In this document: piece after piece, positions 16,943-25,137 of the stretch
Layout of the letters: each line of letters opens with the position of its first letter
Position numbering within the stretch: position 1 is the stretch's first letter
Source: Streptomyces justiciae
Lineage (GTDB): Bacteria > Actinomycetota > Actinomycetes > Streptomycetales > Streptomycetaceae
Reading direction: 5' to 3'
Assembly: GCF_015163075.1 (NCBI RefSeq)
Contig: NZ_JADDXU010000010.1
Coordinates: forward strand, 124,001-188,000
Length of the DNA stretch: 64,000 bases
The notes under the pieces: generated by a model
Database searches by the model: none
The model's input: the letters and a program-made list of their open reading frames with translations, nothing else
Told to the model about the DNA's origin: nothing
Translations under genes and position numbers: made by a program

Positions 16943-17126
16943 GGCGCGGACGGTACATCGGTCAACTCCTGCGCAAAAGAGGGCCGTTCGACGCGTGGAG
17001 TGGCGTGGGTCCGCTCATGACGGCCGAATGGCGATCGTGTGACAGGGGTGGGCGTGGACACGGTTGGGCCCACAGGTGATGAATAGGCTTCGAACAGACT
17101 TCGTGCCCCTACGACTTGGAGCTTTC

Positions 17127-18620
17127 GTGCACCGCAGAATCATCGCGCCGGGCGCACTCGCTGCCGCGTCCGTCCTGCTGGCGATCCCGGCATCGGCCGC
17201 GAGCTACTCCCCTGGCGCCCCGGGCATCGGCGACCCCTACTACCCGACCTACGGCAACGGCGGATACGACGTCTCCCACTACGACCTGCGGCTGAAGTAC
17301 CAGCCCGCGACGGACGAGTTGGAGGGCACGGCGACCCTTCTCGCCCGCACCACGCAGGACTTGTCCCGCTTCAACCTGGACTTCCTGCTGAATGTCTCCG
17401 AGGTGCGGGTCAACGGCGCGAAGGCGTCGTTCGCCGCGTCCGGCGAGCACGAGCTGGAGATCACGCCGAAGTCGCCGTTGCCGAAGGGGACTTCGGTGAC
17501 GGTCGTGGTGCGGTACAGCGGGGTGCCGTCGTCGAAGCAGGCGTACGGCTTCACCAGCTGGCACCGCACTCCGGACGGTGGCGTCGGCGCCAATGAGCCC
17601 GAGTCGGCCTGGTGGTGGTTCCCGAGCAACGACCACCCGCTCGACAAGGCCACCTACGACGTCTCGGTCCTGGTGCCGGACGGCAGCCAGGCTATCTCCA
17701 ACGGCACGCTCCAGTCGACGAGTTCACGCCTCGGCTGGACCCGCTGGAACTGGCGCTCCGACAAGCCGCAGGCCACCTATCTCGCGACGCTGGCCGTCGG
17801 CAGGTTCGACATCACGACCGGGAAGACCGAGAGCGGTATTCCGGTCATCAACGCGTACAGCAAGGATCTCGGCGCCAACGACGGTGCCGCCCGGGCCAGC
17901 ATCGAGCGGACCGGGGAGGTCGCCGACTGGCTGAGCGAGTACTTCGGGCCGTACCCCTACAACGCGCTCGGCGGGTACGTGCCGAACACCACCACCGGGT
18001 ACGCGTTGGAGACGCAGACCCGGCCGTTCTACAGCCCGCGGCAGTTCGCGAACGGGTCCAACGTGTCGGTGGTCGTGCACGAGCTGGCCCACCAGTGGTA
18101 CGGCGACCTGGTGTCCGTGTCCGGCTGGAAGGACATCTGGATCAACGAGGGCTTCGCGCGGTACGCGCAGTGGCTGTGGTCCGAGCACGAGGACGAGGGC
18201 ACCGCGCAGGAGCTCGCGGACTACGTGTACGACTCGCACCCTGCCGACGACCCGTTCTGGACGGTGAAGCCCGGTGACCCGGGGCCGGAGAACCAGTTCG
18301 ACATCGCGGTCTACGACCGGGGCGCGCTGGCGCTCCAGGCACTGCGGAACGAGATCGGCGACGACGCGTTCTTCACGGTCCTGAAGGGCTGGCCACAGAA
18401 GTACGCGTACGGCAACGCGTCCGTCGCCGACTTCCGGACGTACGCGGAGGAGGTGTCCGGGCAGTCGCTGTCGGCGCTGTTCGACACCTGGCTGTTCCAG
18501 CCGACGAAGCCGGCCGCACCGGCGGCGCGGGCCGCGTCGATCGCGGGGGCGTCGGCCGCTCCGGAGCAGCCGAAGTCGTGGAAGAAGATCGCGGCGACGA
18601 ACGACGTACACGCGCACTGA
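17127..18620 (+). CDS. Secreted M1-family zinc aminopeptidase
   Basis: A 497-residue exported metallopeptidase. GTG 17127 is chosen because GGAG lies 5 nt upstream and yields a clean signal peptide (HRRIIAPG then a hydrophobic core ending ASA); the frame upstream to 17064 would bury it. The zinc site is intact: H318-E319-x-x-H322 in HELAHQWYGDL, with E341 in WINEGFARY at the canonical 18-residue spacing. The usual N-terminal beta domain is present, but the large C-terminal HEAT domain is absent, as in other streptomycete secreted members. It likely trims N-terminal residues from extracellular peptides. Confidence 0.93.
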   Translation: MHRRIIAPGALAAASVLLAIPASAASYSPGAPGIGDPYYPTYGNGGYDVSHYDLRLKYQPATDELEGTATLLARTTQDLSRFNLDFLLNVSEVRVNGAKASFAASGEHELEITPKSPLPKGTSVTVVVRYSGVPSSKQAYGFTSWHRTPDGGVGANEPESAWWWFPSNDHPLDKATYDVSVLVPDGSQAISNGTLQSTSSRLGWTRWNWRSDKPQATYLATLAVGRFDITTGKTESGIPVINAYSKDLGANDGAARASIERTGEVADWLSEYFGPYPYNALGGYVPNTTTGYALETQTRPFYSPRQFANGSNVSVVVHELAHQWYGDLVSVSGWKDIWINEGFARYAQWLWSEHEDEGTAQELADYVYDSHPADDPFWTVKPGDPGPENQFDIAVYDRGALALQALRNEIGDDAFFTVLKGWPQKYAYGNASVADFRTYAEEVSGQSLSALFDTWLFQPTKPAAPAARAASIAGASAAPEQPKSWKKIAATNDVHAH

Positions 18621-18689
18621 GCGCTCCGCGGGCTGTGCGGTGATGGGTCGTCGAGCGTCTGCGGCGCCGTTGTGGCCGGTCGCGCCCAC

Positions 18690-18740
18690 GCGGCGGAGCC
18701 GCAGATCGGCACGCCCCGCGCCCCTTCAGGGCGCTGCGGC
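18690..18740 (+). terminator. Probable terminator region after the M1 peptidase gene
   Basis: The perfect hairpin GCGGC-GGA-GCCGC (18690-18702) is followed by CCCCGCGCCCCTTCAGGGCGC, which can form a second small hairpin. The segment resembles the same streptomycete intergenic element seen at 9341. The rest of 18621-18885 shows no gene or other feature I can support. Confidence 0.5.
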
Positions 18741-18885
18741 CCGTTGAGAAGGGGTACTCGGCAGGTGGTGTGGGGCGCCTCGCCGGGCGTTGGCGCTGCC
18801 GCGCTCCGCGCCCTCCCGCGGTCTACGGTGGGCCCACGTCGCCGGACGCGTGGGCCGACCGGCGCCGCCTGACGAGGGAGTCGGA

Positions 18886-19773
18886 GTGCGGGACGTCGCG
18901 ATCATCGAGGCACCGTCCGTGCTGGGGCTGCGGCCGACCGGCGTCGAGGAGCTGCCCCGGGCACTGCTCGACGCGGGTCTCGCCGACGGCCTCGGCACGG
19001 CGTCGGCGGGCAGGGTGGACCCCGGCCCGTACGACCCGGAGCGGGACCCGGAGAGCGGGGTGCTCAATCCGGCCGGGATCGCCGAGCACGCCGTACGGCT
19101 GGCGGACGCGGTGGGCGGGGTGCTGGACGACGGGCGGTTCCCGGTGGTGCTGGGCGGCGACTGCAGCATCCTCCTCGGCAATCTGCTCGCCCTGCGTCGC
19201 CGGGGGCGGCACGGCCTGCTGTTCCTCGACGGCCACACCGACTTCTACCAGCCGGAGGCGGAGCCGGTCGGCGAGGTCGCCTCGATGGAGCTGGCCCTGG
19301 CCACCGGGCGCGGGCCCGCGGTCCTCGCCGATCTGGAGGGGCTGGGGCCGCTGGTGCGGGACGGGGACGTCGTCGCGCTGGGCTTCCGGGACCAGGCGGA
19401 GGTGGCGGTGTTCGGGGTGCAGCCGCTGCCGGAGGAACTGCACGCGCTGGATCTCGACCGGGTGCGGGAGCTGGGGGCGGGTGAGGCGGCGCGGCACGCG
19501 GTGGAGGTGTTGACCGGTGAGCGCGGCGACGCCGGGTACTGGGTGCATCTCGACGTCGATGTGCTGGACGACGCGGTCATGCCCGCCGTGGACTATCGGC
19601 TGGACGGCGGGCTGAGCTGGGACGAGCTGGAGACCGTCCTGCGTACGGCCCTGTCCGGCACCGGCGCGGTCGGCCTCGACGTCACGATCTTCAACCCACG
19701 CCTCGATCCGGACGGCAGCATCACGGCACGGCTGACCGAGTGCCTGCTACGCGGCTTCGCCGCCCAGGGCTGA
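18886..19773 (+). CDS. Arginase/agmatinase-fold enzyme
   Basis: A 295-residue ureohydrolase-fold protein. Metal-site motifs are VVLGGDCSILLG (90-94), FLDGHTDF (D115, H117, D119) and HLDVDVLDDAVMPA. The first motif is normally GGDHS; here the metal-binding His is Cys, which may change metal loading. GTG 18886 is used because GAGGGAG lies 5 nt upstream. The family hydrolyses arginine, agmatine or other guanidino compounds, and some members use formimino-glutamate; the substrate is unknown. It converges on the AtpF-like gene, with stops 5 bp apart. Confidence 0.85.
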   Translation: MRDVAIIEAPSVLGLRPTGVEELPRALLDAGLADGLGTASAGRVDPGPYDPERDPESGVLNPAGIAEHAVRLADAVGGVLDDGRFPVVLGGDCSILLGNLLALRRRGRHGLLFLDGHTDFYQPEAEPVGEVASMELALATGRGPAVLADLEGLGPLVRDGDVVALGFRDQAEVAVFGVQPLPEELHALDLDRVRELGAGEAARHAVEVLTGERGDAGYWVHLDVDVLDDAVMPAVDYRLDGGLSWDELETVLRTALSGTGAVGLDVTIFNPRLDPDGSITARLTECLLRGFAAQG

Positions 19774-19778
19774 CCCGG

Positions 19779-20267
19779 TCACACGGCGTCCGCCGCGCGC
19801 GTCGGGGCCTCCGGGCCCACCGGCTCCCCCAGCACCCGGCTCGCCAACTCCGCCGCCAACTCGGGGAGGTAGTCCTGGAGTTCGGCTCGGGCGGCCGTCA
19901 GGTCGGCGTCGATGCGGGTGGCGGCCCGGGCGAGGAGTTCGTCGCGTTCGCGTATGCCCTCCGCGCGGGCCTCGGCGATGAGCGCGGCGCCCTCCGCCTC
20001 GGCCCGCTGACGGGTGCGGGCCGCGTCATGGCGGGCGTCGGCGAGTTCGGCCTCGGCCTCGGCGCGCTTCTCCTCGGCCAGCGCGCGGAGCTGCTCGGCC
20101 TGCGCGGTGACCCCGTCCGTGGCCTGCTCGCGCGCCTCCAGGACCCGGTTCATCCGGCGCAGCAACGGGACCAGACAGAGGAAGCAGACGCCGAACAGCA
20201 CCACCCCGACCGCCAGATCCTGGACCTGGGGGTTCAGCGGGCCGATCTCCACCGGAATGAGGTCCAT
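19779..20267 (-). CDS. Orphan ATP-synthase subunit-b-like membrane coiled-coil protein
   Basis: A 162-residue protein with one N-terminal transmembrane helix (LAVGVVLFGVCFLCLVPLL, about 17-36). A long Ala/Glu/Arg-rich coiled coil follows (about 38-150). This is the architecture of the F0 subunit b, including an acidic, Arg-containing helix that in AtpF contacts delta. It is not in an atp operon. It may be a b-like stalk for another membrane complex, a modified ATP synthase subunit, or an unrelated membrane coiled coil. The adjoining macro-domain gene lies upstream on the same strand, 19 bp away. Confidence 0.7.
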   Translation of the reverse strand: MDLIPVEIGPLNPQVQDLAVGVVLFGVCFLCLVPLLRRMNRVLEAREQATDGVTAQAEQLRALAEEKRAEAEAELADARHDAARTRQRAEAEGAALIAEARAEGIRERDELLARAATRIDADLTAARAELQDYLPELAAELASRVLGEPVGPEAPTRAADAV

Positions 20268-20286
20268 ACCGCCTCCTGCCGTGCCG

Positions 20287-20766
20287 TCAGTCGCCGTGGT
20301 CGTAGACCGTGACGGCGATCCCCCGTCGTACGAGCCGCTCGGCGATCAGCGGTTCGACGCGGGACCACTTGCCCCCGGCCAACCCGCACCCTATCCGGGG
20401 CATGTGGACCGAGGCCCCGAGCTCCACGGCCTTGTCGGCCAGCCTCTCCAGCGCCGCGTCGATCGCCTCGTACCGGACGGGGACGCCCTTGCTGCCCGTA
20501 CGGATGCCGCGCTGCCCGACCAGGTTGGCCACCCAGACGTAGGGCTCGACCTGGATGAACTGGGCCGCGCCCAGCCCGAAGTCGTTGGCGGACCGGCCGC
20601 GGTGCCAGGCGCGGTACGCCGCCTCCGGCTCGGGCCAGCGGCGCGACAGCGCGAGCACGAAGCCTTTTCCCCATCCCCCGATGTCGTTGCAGACATGGGC
20701 GATCACCTTGACGCCCTTCACCGACGGAACGGTGGCGTCACCCCGGACGTAAGTGATCTCCGACAT
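20287..20766 (-). CDS. Macro-domain protein (ADP-ribose-1''-phosphatase-like)
   Basis: A 159-residue stand-alone macro domain. It shows VKVIAHVCNDIGGWGKGFVLALS, where the Asn and the Gly-rich loop bind ADP-ribose, and MPRIGCGLAGGKWSRVEPLI, the second phosphate-binding loop. This version (HVCND... RIGCGLAGG) resembles the Poa1p-type subfamily that removes phosphate from ADP-ribose-1''-phosphate, a tRNA-splicing or RNA-repair by-product, or reverses ADP-ribosylation. It starts at ATG 20766 and sits just upstream of the AtpF-like gene, probably in one transcript. Which activity it has is uncertain. Confidence 0.9.
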   Translation of the reverse strand: MSEITYVRGDATVPSVKGVKVIAHVCNDIGGWGKGFVLALSRRWPEPEAAYRAWHRGRSANDFGLGAAQFIQVEPYVWVANLVGQRGIRTGSKGVPVRYEAIDAALERLADKAVELGASVHMPRIGCGLAGGKWSRVEPLIAERLVRRGIAVTVYDHGD

Positions 20767-20806
20767 GACGCCACCGTAGAGGCCGCCACTGACAACGGCC
20801 CCTGGA

Positions 20807-22264
20807 TTACTTCGTGAGCTCGGTCAGCTCCCGGTCCGTCGTCCGCTCCACCCGGCGCCGGACCGCGTACCAGCCGGCGACGAGCATCGCCGCGATCACC
20901 GGGATCAGCAGCAGGGTCTTGCGGCCGACCTCGGGGTCGTTCGCCATCATGCCGAGGCAGGCCAGCAGGAAGGCGATCGTGGCGATCTCCGTGACCGGGC
21001 TGAACGGCAGCCGGAAGGAGGGGCGGGTGACCAGGCCGGCCCGCGCGCGGCGGACGAAGACCAGATGGCAGACCATGATGATCACCCAGGTGCTGATGAT
21101 GCCGAGGGAGGCGACGTTCAGCACGATCTCGAAGGCCTGGCTCGGCATGAGGTAGTTGAGGCCGACGCCGAGCACGCAGACCGCGCAGGTGAGCAGGATG
21201 CCGCCGTAGGGGACCTGGCTGCGGTTCATGCGGGCGGTGAACTTCGGGGCCGAGCCCGCCATCGCCATGGAGCGCAGGATGCGGCCCGTGGAGTAGAGGC
21301 CGGAGTTGAGGGACGACATCGCCGCGGTCAGGACGACCAGGTTCATCACGTCGCCCGCGCCCTCGACGCCGATCTTCGACAGGACCGTGACGAAGGGGCT
21401 CTCGTCGGCCGAGTAGACCGAGCCGGGGAGCAGGAGGGCGAGGAGGACGACCGAGCCGACGTAGAACAGGCCCACGCGCCACATGATCGAGTTCACCGCG
21501 CGCGGGACGACCTTCTCCGGCTCGGCGGTCTCGCCCGCGGCGACGCCGACCAGCTCCAGGGCGGCGTACGCGAAGATCACGCCCTGCATGACGAGGACGA
21601 CCGGCATCAGGCCGTGCGGGAAGACGCCGCCGTTGTCGGTGATCACGCTCACGCCGGGGGTCGTACCGCCCACCTGGTGCTGCGTGGCCAGCAGGAAGAT
21701 GCCGACGAGCATGAAGCCGACCAGGGTGGCGACCTTGATGATCGCGAACCAGAACTCCATCTCGCCGAAGATCTTCACCGAGATCAGGTTCACGGCGAGG
21801 ACGACCGCGAGGGCGATCAGGGCCAGCGTCCACTGCGGGATGTCGGTGAACAGGCTCCAGTAGTGCGTGTAGAGCGCGATCGCGGTGATGTCGGCGATGC
21901 CGGTCGTCGACCAGTTCAGGAAGTACATCCAGCCGGCGACGTACGCGCCCTTCTCACCGAGGAACTCGCGCGCGTACGACACGAAGGAGCCGGAGGAGGG
22001 GCGGTAGAGGACGAGTTCGCCGAGGGCGCGGACCACGAAGAAGGCGAAGATCCCGCAGACCAGGTAGGCGATCGCGAGCGCCGGGCCGGCGTTGTGGAGA
22101 CGTCCTCCGGCGCCGAGGAAGAGGCCGGTGCCGATCGCGCCGCCGATGGCGATCATGTTGACGTGGCGCGCCTTGAGGTCCTTGCTGTAGCCGGCGTCAC
22201 CCGCGTCCGCGGGCGTCCGGGCCACCTCGGTGGCTGTTGCCGTGTCCACAGCGTCCTTGCTCAC
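20807..22264 (-). CDS. ansP: Amino-acid permease, L-asparagine permease type (AnsP-like)
   Basis: A 485-residue APC-superfamily carrier with 12 predicted helices. The first helix reads HVNMIAIGGAIGTGLFLGAG, the typical unwound GxxxGTG substrate site, and RALGELVLYRPSSGSFVSYA is strongly reminiscent of actinobacterial AnsP proteins. It would import L-asparagine or a related amino acid with protons; cycloserine/D-alanine-type permeases are close relatives, so the substrate is tentative. I used GTG 22264 (MSKDAVDT); the frame continues to 22363 without a convincing start. It diverges from the MerR regulator gene across 226 bp. Confidence 0.85.
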   Translation of the reverse strand: MSKDAVDTATATEVARTPADAGDAGYSKDLKARHVNMIAIGGAIGTGLFLGAGGRLHNAGPALAIAYLVCGIFAFFVVRALGELVLYRPSSGSFVSYAREFLGEKGAYVAGWMYFLNWSTTGIADITAIALYTHYWSLFTDIPQWTLALIALAVVLAVNLISVKIFGEMEFWFAIIKVATLVGFMLVGIFLLATQHQVGGTTPGVSVITDNGGVFPHGLMPVVLVMQGVIFAYAALELVGVAAGETAEPEKVVPRAVNSIMWRVGLFYVGSVVLLALLLPGSVYSADESPFVTVLSKIGVEGAGDVMNLVVLTAAMSSLNSGLYSTGRILRSMAMAGSAPKFTARMNRSQVPYGGILLTCAVCVLGVGLNYLMPSQAFEIVLNVASLGIISTWVIIMVCHLVFVRRARAGLVTRPSFRLPFSPVTEIATIAFLLACLGMMANDPEVGRKTLLLIPVIAAMLVAGWYAVRRRVERTTDRELTELTK

Positions 22265-22421
22265 AGGTGGTACCACTCTCTGGTGCGGGGGCGCCCGAGC
22301 GGGTCGCGCTCGGGTGTCCTGACGTACGTATGGCCCGTGCGCTCGGGTGGAGGCACGGACCAAGGGGCCACCTTCCCCCGAACCACGCAGGTCACGCGGT
22401 GGCGGACCTCACACAGCGGGA

Positions 22422-22432
22422 CATGTCACATG
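22422..22432. promoter_or_regulatory. Palindrome CATGTCACATG between ansP and merR
   Basis: CATGT-C-ACATG is a perfect inverted repeat in the divergent intergenic region, about 160 bp from ansP and 60 bp from the MerR gene. It could be an operator of the MerR protein, but no binding data exist and short palindromes occur by chance. Confidence 0.35.
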
Positions 22433-22455
22433 ATCGGGGAGGGTGCTCGGGAGGT

Positions 22456-22485
22456 TTCACAGCACTGGTGAGACAGCGATACTGC
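22456..22485 (+). promoter_or_regulatory. Candidate promoter giving a leaderless MerR transcript
   Basis: TTCACA (22456-22461), an 18-nt spacer and TACTGC (22480-22485) resemble a vegetative promoter. The ATG at 22491 is only 5 nt after the -10, so transcription would begin at or near the start codon. No Shine-Dalgarno precedes the gene, which agrees with leaderless translation. Confidence 0.4.
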
Positions 22486-22490
22486 TGCAC

Positions 22491-23204
22491 ATGACGACCG
22501 ACACCGGGAAGCCGACCCTCACCGTCGATGAGCTGGCGGCGCGTGCGGGCGTCACGGTCCGCACCGTGCGCTTCTACAGCACCAGGGGGCTGCTGCCGCC
22601 GCCGGTGATCGGCCCGCGCCGTGTGGGGCACTACGGCAGGGAGCACCTGGCCCGGCTGGAGCTCATCGAGGAGCTCCAGCACCAGGGGATGACGCTGGCC
22701 GCGATCGAGCGGTATCTGCGGCAGCTGCCGCCCGACCTGAGCCCGCACGACCTCGCGATGCACCGCGCGGTCGTCGCCTCCTGGGCGCCGGACACCGTGG
22801 AGACGGCCGACCGGCGGGAGCTGGAGGAGCGGTCGGGCCGGCGGCTGACGGAGGAGGACATCGAGCGGCTCGCGGCGATGGGTGTCGTAGACCCCGACGG
22901 TGACGGCTACCGCTTCGACGCGGGGCTGCTGCGGCTCGGTGTGCGGCTGCTCGACGTACCGCTGTCCCAGGAGTCGATCCTCGCCGCGCGGAACGTGCTC
23001 GTGGAGCACGCGCGCGTGGCGGCGCACGAACTGGCGGAGCTGTTCCGCGGCGAGGTGTCGGAGCGGGGCACGGAGGACGTGCGGTCGCTGTCGGCCCATA
23101 TGCACCCGATCGTGGTGCAGGCGCTGCTGACGACGTTCCAGCGGTCCCTCAAGGAGGAGCTGAGCGGGTGGGGCACCACGTCACAGGTAGGCGGACCCTC
23201 CTGA
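22491..23204 (+). CDS. MerR-family transcriptional regulator
   Basis: A 237-residue regulator. The N-terminal winged helix reads LTVDELAARAGVTVRTVRFYSTRGLLPPP, followed by HYGREHLARLELIEELQHQGMTLAAIERYL, classic MerR HTH and dimer helix. The C-terminal ~130 residues are longer than metal-type MerR proteins and lack the metal-binding Cys pattern, so a small-molecule or protein ligand is more likely. ATG 22491 is preferred to a start at 22443. The last 24 bp overlap the convergent SDR gene. It may regulate itself and ansP, but its targets are not evident. Confidence 0.88.
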   Translation: MTTDTGKPTLTVDELAARAGVTVRTVRFYSTRGLLPPPVIGPRRVGHYGREHLARLELIEELQHQGMTLAAIERYLRQLPPDLSPHDLAMHRAVVASWAPDTVETADRRELEERSGRRLTEEDIERLAAMGVVDPDGDGYRFDAGLLRLGVRLLDVPLSQESILAARNVLVEHARVAAHELAELFRGEVSERGTEDVRSLSAHMHPIVVQALLTTFQRSLKEELSGWGTTSQVGGPS

Positions 23205-23906
23205 CACGTTGAGGGTCTGCCCGGTCAGGAAGGCGCTGCCCTCGTCGACGACGTACAGCAGCGTCGACACCAGGTCGGACGGCTCCTGGGTGCGGTGGAC
23301 GGCCTGCCCGCCGCGGACGGCCTCGAAGCCGCCGTCCGCGCCGACGGTCCGCTCCGCGGTGGCGGTGCGGACCATGGTGGGCGCGATGGCGTTGACGGTG
23401 ATCTCGTACGGGGCGAGCGCGGCGGCGAGGGCGCGGGTGAAGCCGATCAGGCCCATCTTCGAGGCGACGTACGGGACCATCGTGGGCGGTGCCGTGAAGA
23501 CCGCCGCGGAGGCGATGTTGACGACGCGGCCCCAGCCGGCCGCCTTCAGGTACGGCAGTGCCGCGCGGGTCACGAGATACGGGGCCTCCAGGTTGACGCG
23601 CATGACCCGGCGCCAGTCGTCAGGGGTCGTCTCCTCGAAGGGCTTGGACGGATACACCCCCGCGTTGTTGACGACGACGTGCAGGGTGCCGAACTGCTCG
23701 ACGACGCGCTCCAGTCGGTCCTCGACCACCTCCTCGTCGGTGACGTCGCCGACCAGTTCCAGGTAGTCGAGGACCTTGCCCGCGGTCTGCGGCTGCGGCA
23801 CGAGATCGAGTCCGGCGACCCGGTAGCCGCGCCCGGCGAGCGCCATCGCGAACTCCTGCCCGAGGCCCTGTGCCGCGCCGGTCACAAGGGCGGTACGCGT
23901 CTCCAT
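23181..23906 (-). CDS. Short-chain dehydrogenase/reductase
   Basis: A 241-residue classical SDR with TGAAQGLG (residues 9-16), NNAG (80-83), Ser133 and the catalytic Y146-x-x-x-K150 (YVASK), all intact. The Asp in LDLVPQ after beta-2 suggests NAD+ preference. Start ATG 23906. It diverges from the sugar ABC permease gene across 135 bp that contain a long inverted repeat, so oxidation of the imported sugar is a plausible role, though the substrate is unproven. Its tail overlaps the merR gene by 24 bp on the opposite strand. Confidence 0.88.
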   Translation of the reverse strand: METRTALVTGAAQGLGQEFAMALAGRGYRVAGLDLVPQPQTAGKVLDYLELVGDVTDEEVVEDRLERVVEQFGTLHVVVNNAGVYPSKPFEETTPDDWRRVMRVNLEAPYLVTRAALPYLKAAGWGRVVNIASAAVFTAPPTMVPYVASKMGLIGFTRALAAALAPYEITVNAIAPTMVRTATAERTVGADGGFEAVRGGQAVHRTQEPSDLVSTLLYVVDEGSAFLTGQTLNVSGGSAYL

Positions 23907-23941
23907 GGGGCGAGTGTGGGGACCCCTCAGGCCATGGGCAA

Positions 23942-23968
23942 GGGCGCATTCCACTCGCTGGAACGCCC
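23942..23968. promoter_or_regulatory. Interrupted palindrome in the SDR/sugar-ABC divergent promoter
   Basis: GGGCG-CA-TTCCA-CTCGC-TGGAA-CGCCC: inner arms TTCCA/TGGAA are perfect and outer arms GGGCG/CGCCC are also complementary, offset by 2 bp. It lies midway between two divergent start codons, where a repressor could control both. The IclR protein encoded after the ABC genes is the natural candidate. Confidence 0.5.
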
Positions 23969-24041
23969 GCGTTGCCGCTCGTGCCGGTTGGGTCGACGCT
24001 GCGGGCGACCCCAGCGCCGGAAGGACCGGGAGCGGTGCCCG

Positions 24042-25076
24042 ATGACCGAGACCGAGCGTGCCGTGGACGACGCCGAGCGCGCCCGCGATCCTCGACAGCC
24101 GCGTCTGCCGCGGCCGTTGACGTCCCTGCCCCGCCGGCTGGTGCGGGACGAGCTGGGTGTGCTGATCGTGCTGGGGCTGCTGGTGGCCGGGATCGGCATC
24201 CCCTACCCGGACTTCCTCGACACCGACAACCTGCTGTCCACCGCGCACAACTCCGTCTACATCTCGCTGATGGCGTGCGGGATGGTGTTCGCGCTCGCCA
24301 TGCGCGAGGTGGACCTGTCGGTGGGCGGCACGTACGCGATGGTCCTGGTCGTCGGTGCGCTGCTCGTGCGGGACGGGTGGGCGCCCTGGTCGGCGGTGCC
24401 GGTCATGCTGCTCACCGGCGTCGCGTGCGGGGTGTTCAATGCGGCGGTGACGACGCTGCTGGCGCTGCCCTCGTTCATCGTGACGCTGGGCACGCTGATG
24501 CTGTTCCGCGGGGTCGGACTCGCGCTGGCCGACGGCAAGCAGATCACCGATCTGCCCCTGAACGACTCGTACTTCACCTTCGCGGGCGGTGATCCGGGCG
24601 GGGTGCCGTTCGCGCTGTGGGTGCTGCTCGCGGTGGTCGTCGTGCTGGCCGTGGTGCTCGCCCGTACCCGTTTCGGGGCGCGGGTGCGGGCGATCGGGTC
24701 CAACCCCGACGCCGCCGCGTTCAGCGGCATCCCGGTCGTCCGTACCCGCGTCCAGGCGCTGGCCCTGTCCGGGCTCACCACGGCGTGCGCCGCCGCGCTC
24801 GCCCTCGCCTTCTACGGGGCCGGGGACCCGACGCTCGGCCAGGGCTACGAGTTGCAGGCCATCGCCGCGTGCATCATCGGCGGCACCCCGCTGGCCGGCG
24901 GGCGCGGCTCGGTGATCGGCGCGGTGGCGGGCGCGATGATCCTCTCCGTCGTCGCCGCGGGGCTCGTGTTCTTCGAAGTACCGATCAACTGGACGTCGTT
25001 CGCGACCGGCGGGGTGATCCTCGTCGCGGTCGCGGCGGACAGCGCGCTGCGCCGGACCGGGCGCCGCCGCCGATGA
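24042..25076 (+). CDS. Sugar ABC transporter permease (CUT2/RbsC type)
   Basis: A 344-residue inner-membrane permease with about 8-10 helices and the RbsC-family motif AMREVDLSVGGTYAM near residue 90 and the EAA-like loop ARTRFGARVRAIGSNPDAAAFSGI (read in two parts). CUT2 permeases homodimerise, which is why one permease gene suffices beside one double-ATPase gene. The basic N-terminus precedes the first helix at about residue 40. ATG 24042 has GGGAG upstream. It is the first gene of a three-gene transport operon (permease, binding protein, ATPase). Confidence 0.92.
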   Translation: MTETERAVDDAERARDPRQPRLPRPLTSLPRRLVRDELGVLIVLGLLVAGIGIPYPDFLDTDNLLSTAHNSVYISLMACGMVFALAMREVDLSVGGTYAMVLVVGALLVRDGWAPWSAVPVMLLTGVACGVFNAAVTTLLALPSFIVTLGTLMLFRGVGLALADGKQITDLPLNDSYFTFAGGDPGGVPFALWVLLAVVVVLAVVLARTRFGARVRAIGSNPDAAAFSGIPVVRTRVQALALSGLTTACAAALALAFYGAGDPTLGQGYELQAIAACIIGGTPLAGGRGSVIGAVAGAMILSVVAAGLVFFEVPINWTSFATGGVILVAVAADSALRRTGRRRR

Positions 25077-25137
25077 GCGGTGTCGCGGCCGACGAGCCGT
25101 ATCGCCTTGGACGAGCCGTGTGGCCTGGGAGGGTCTG

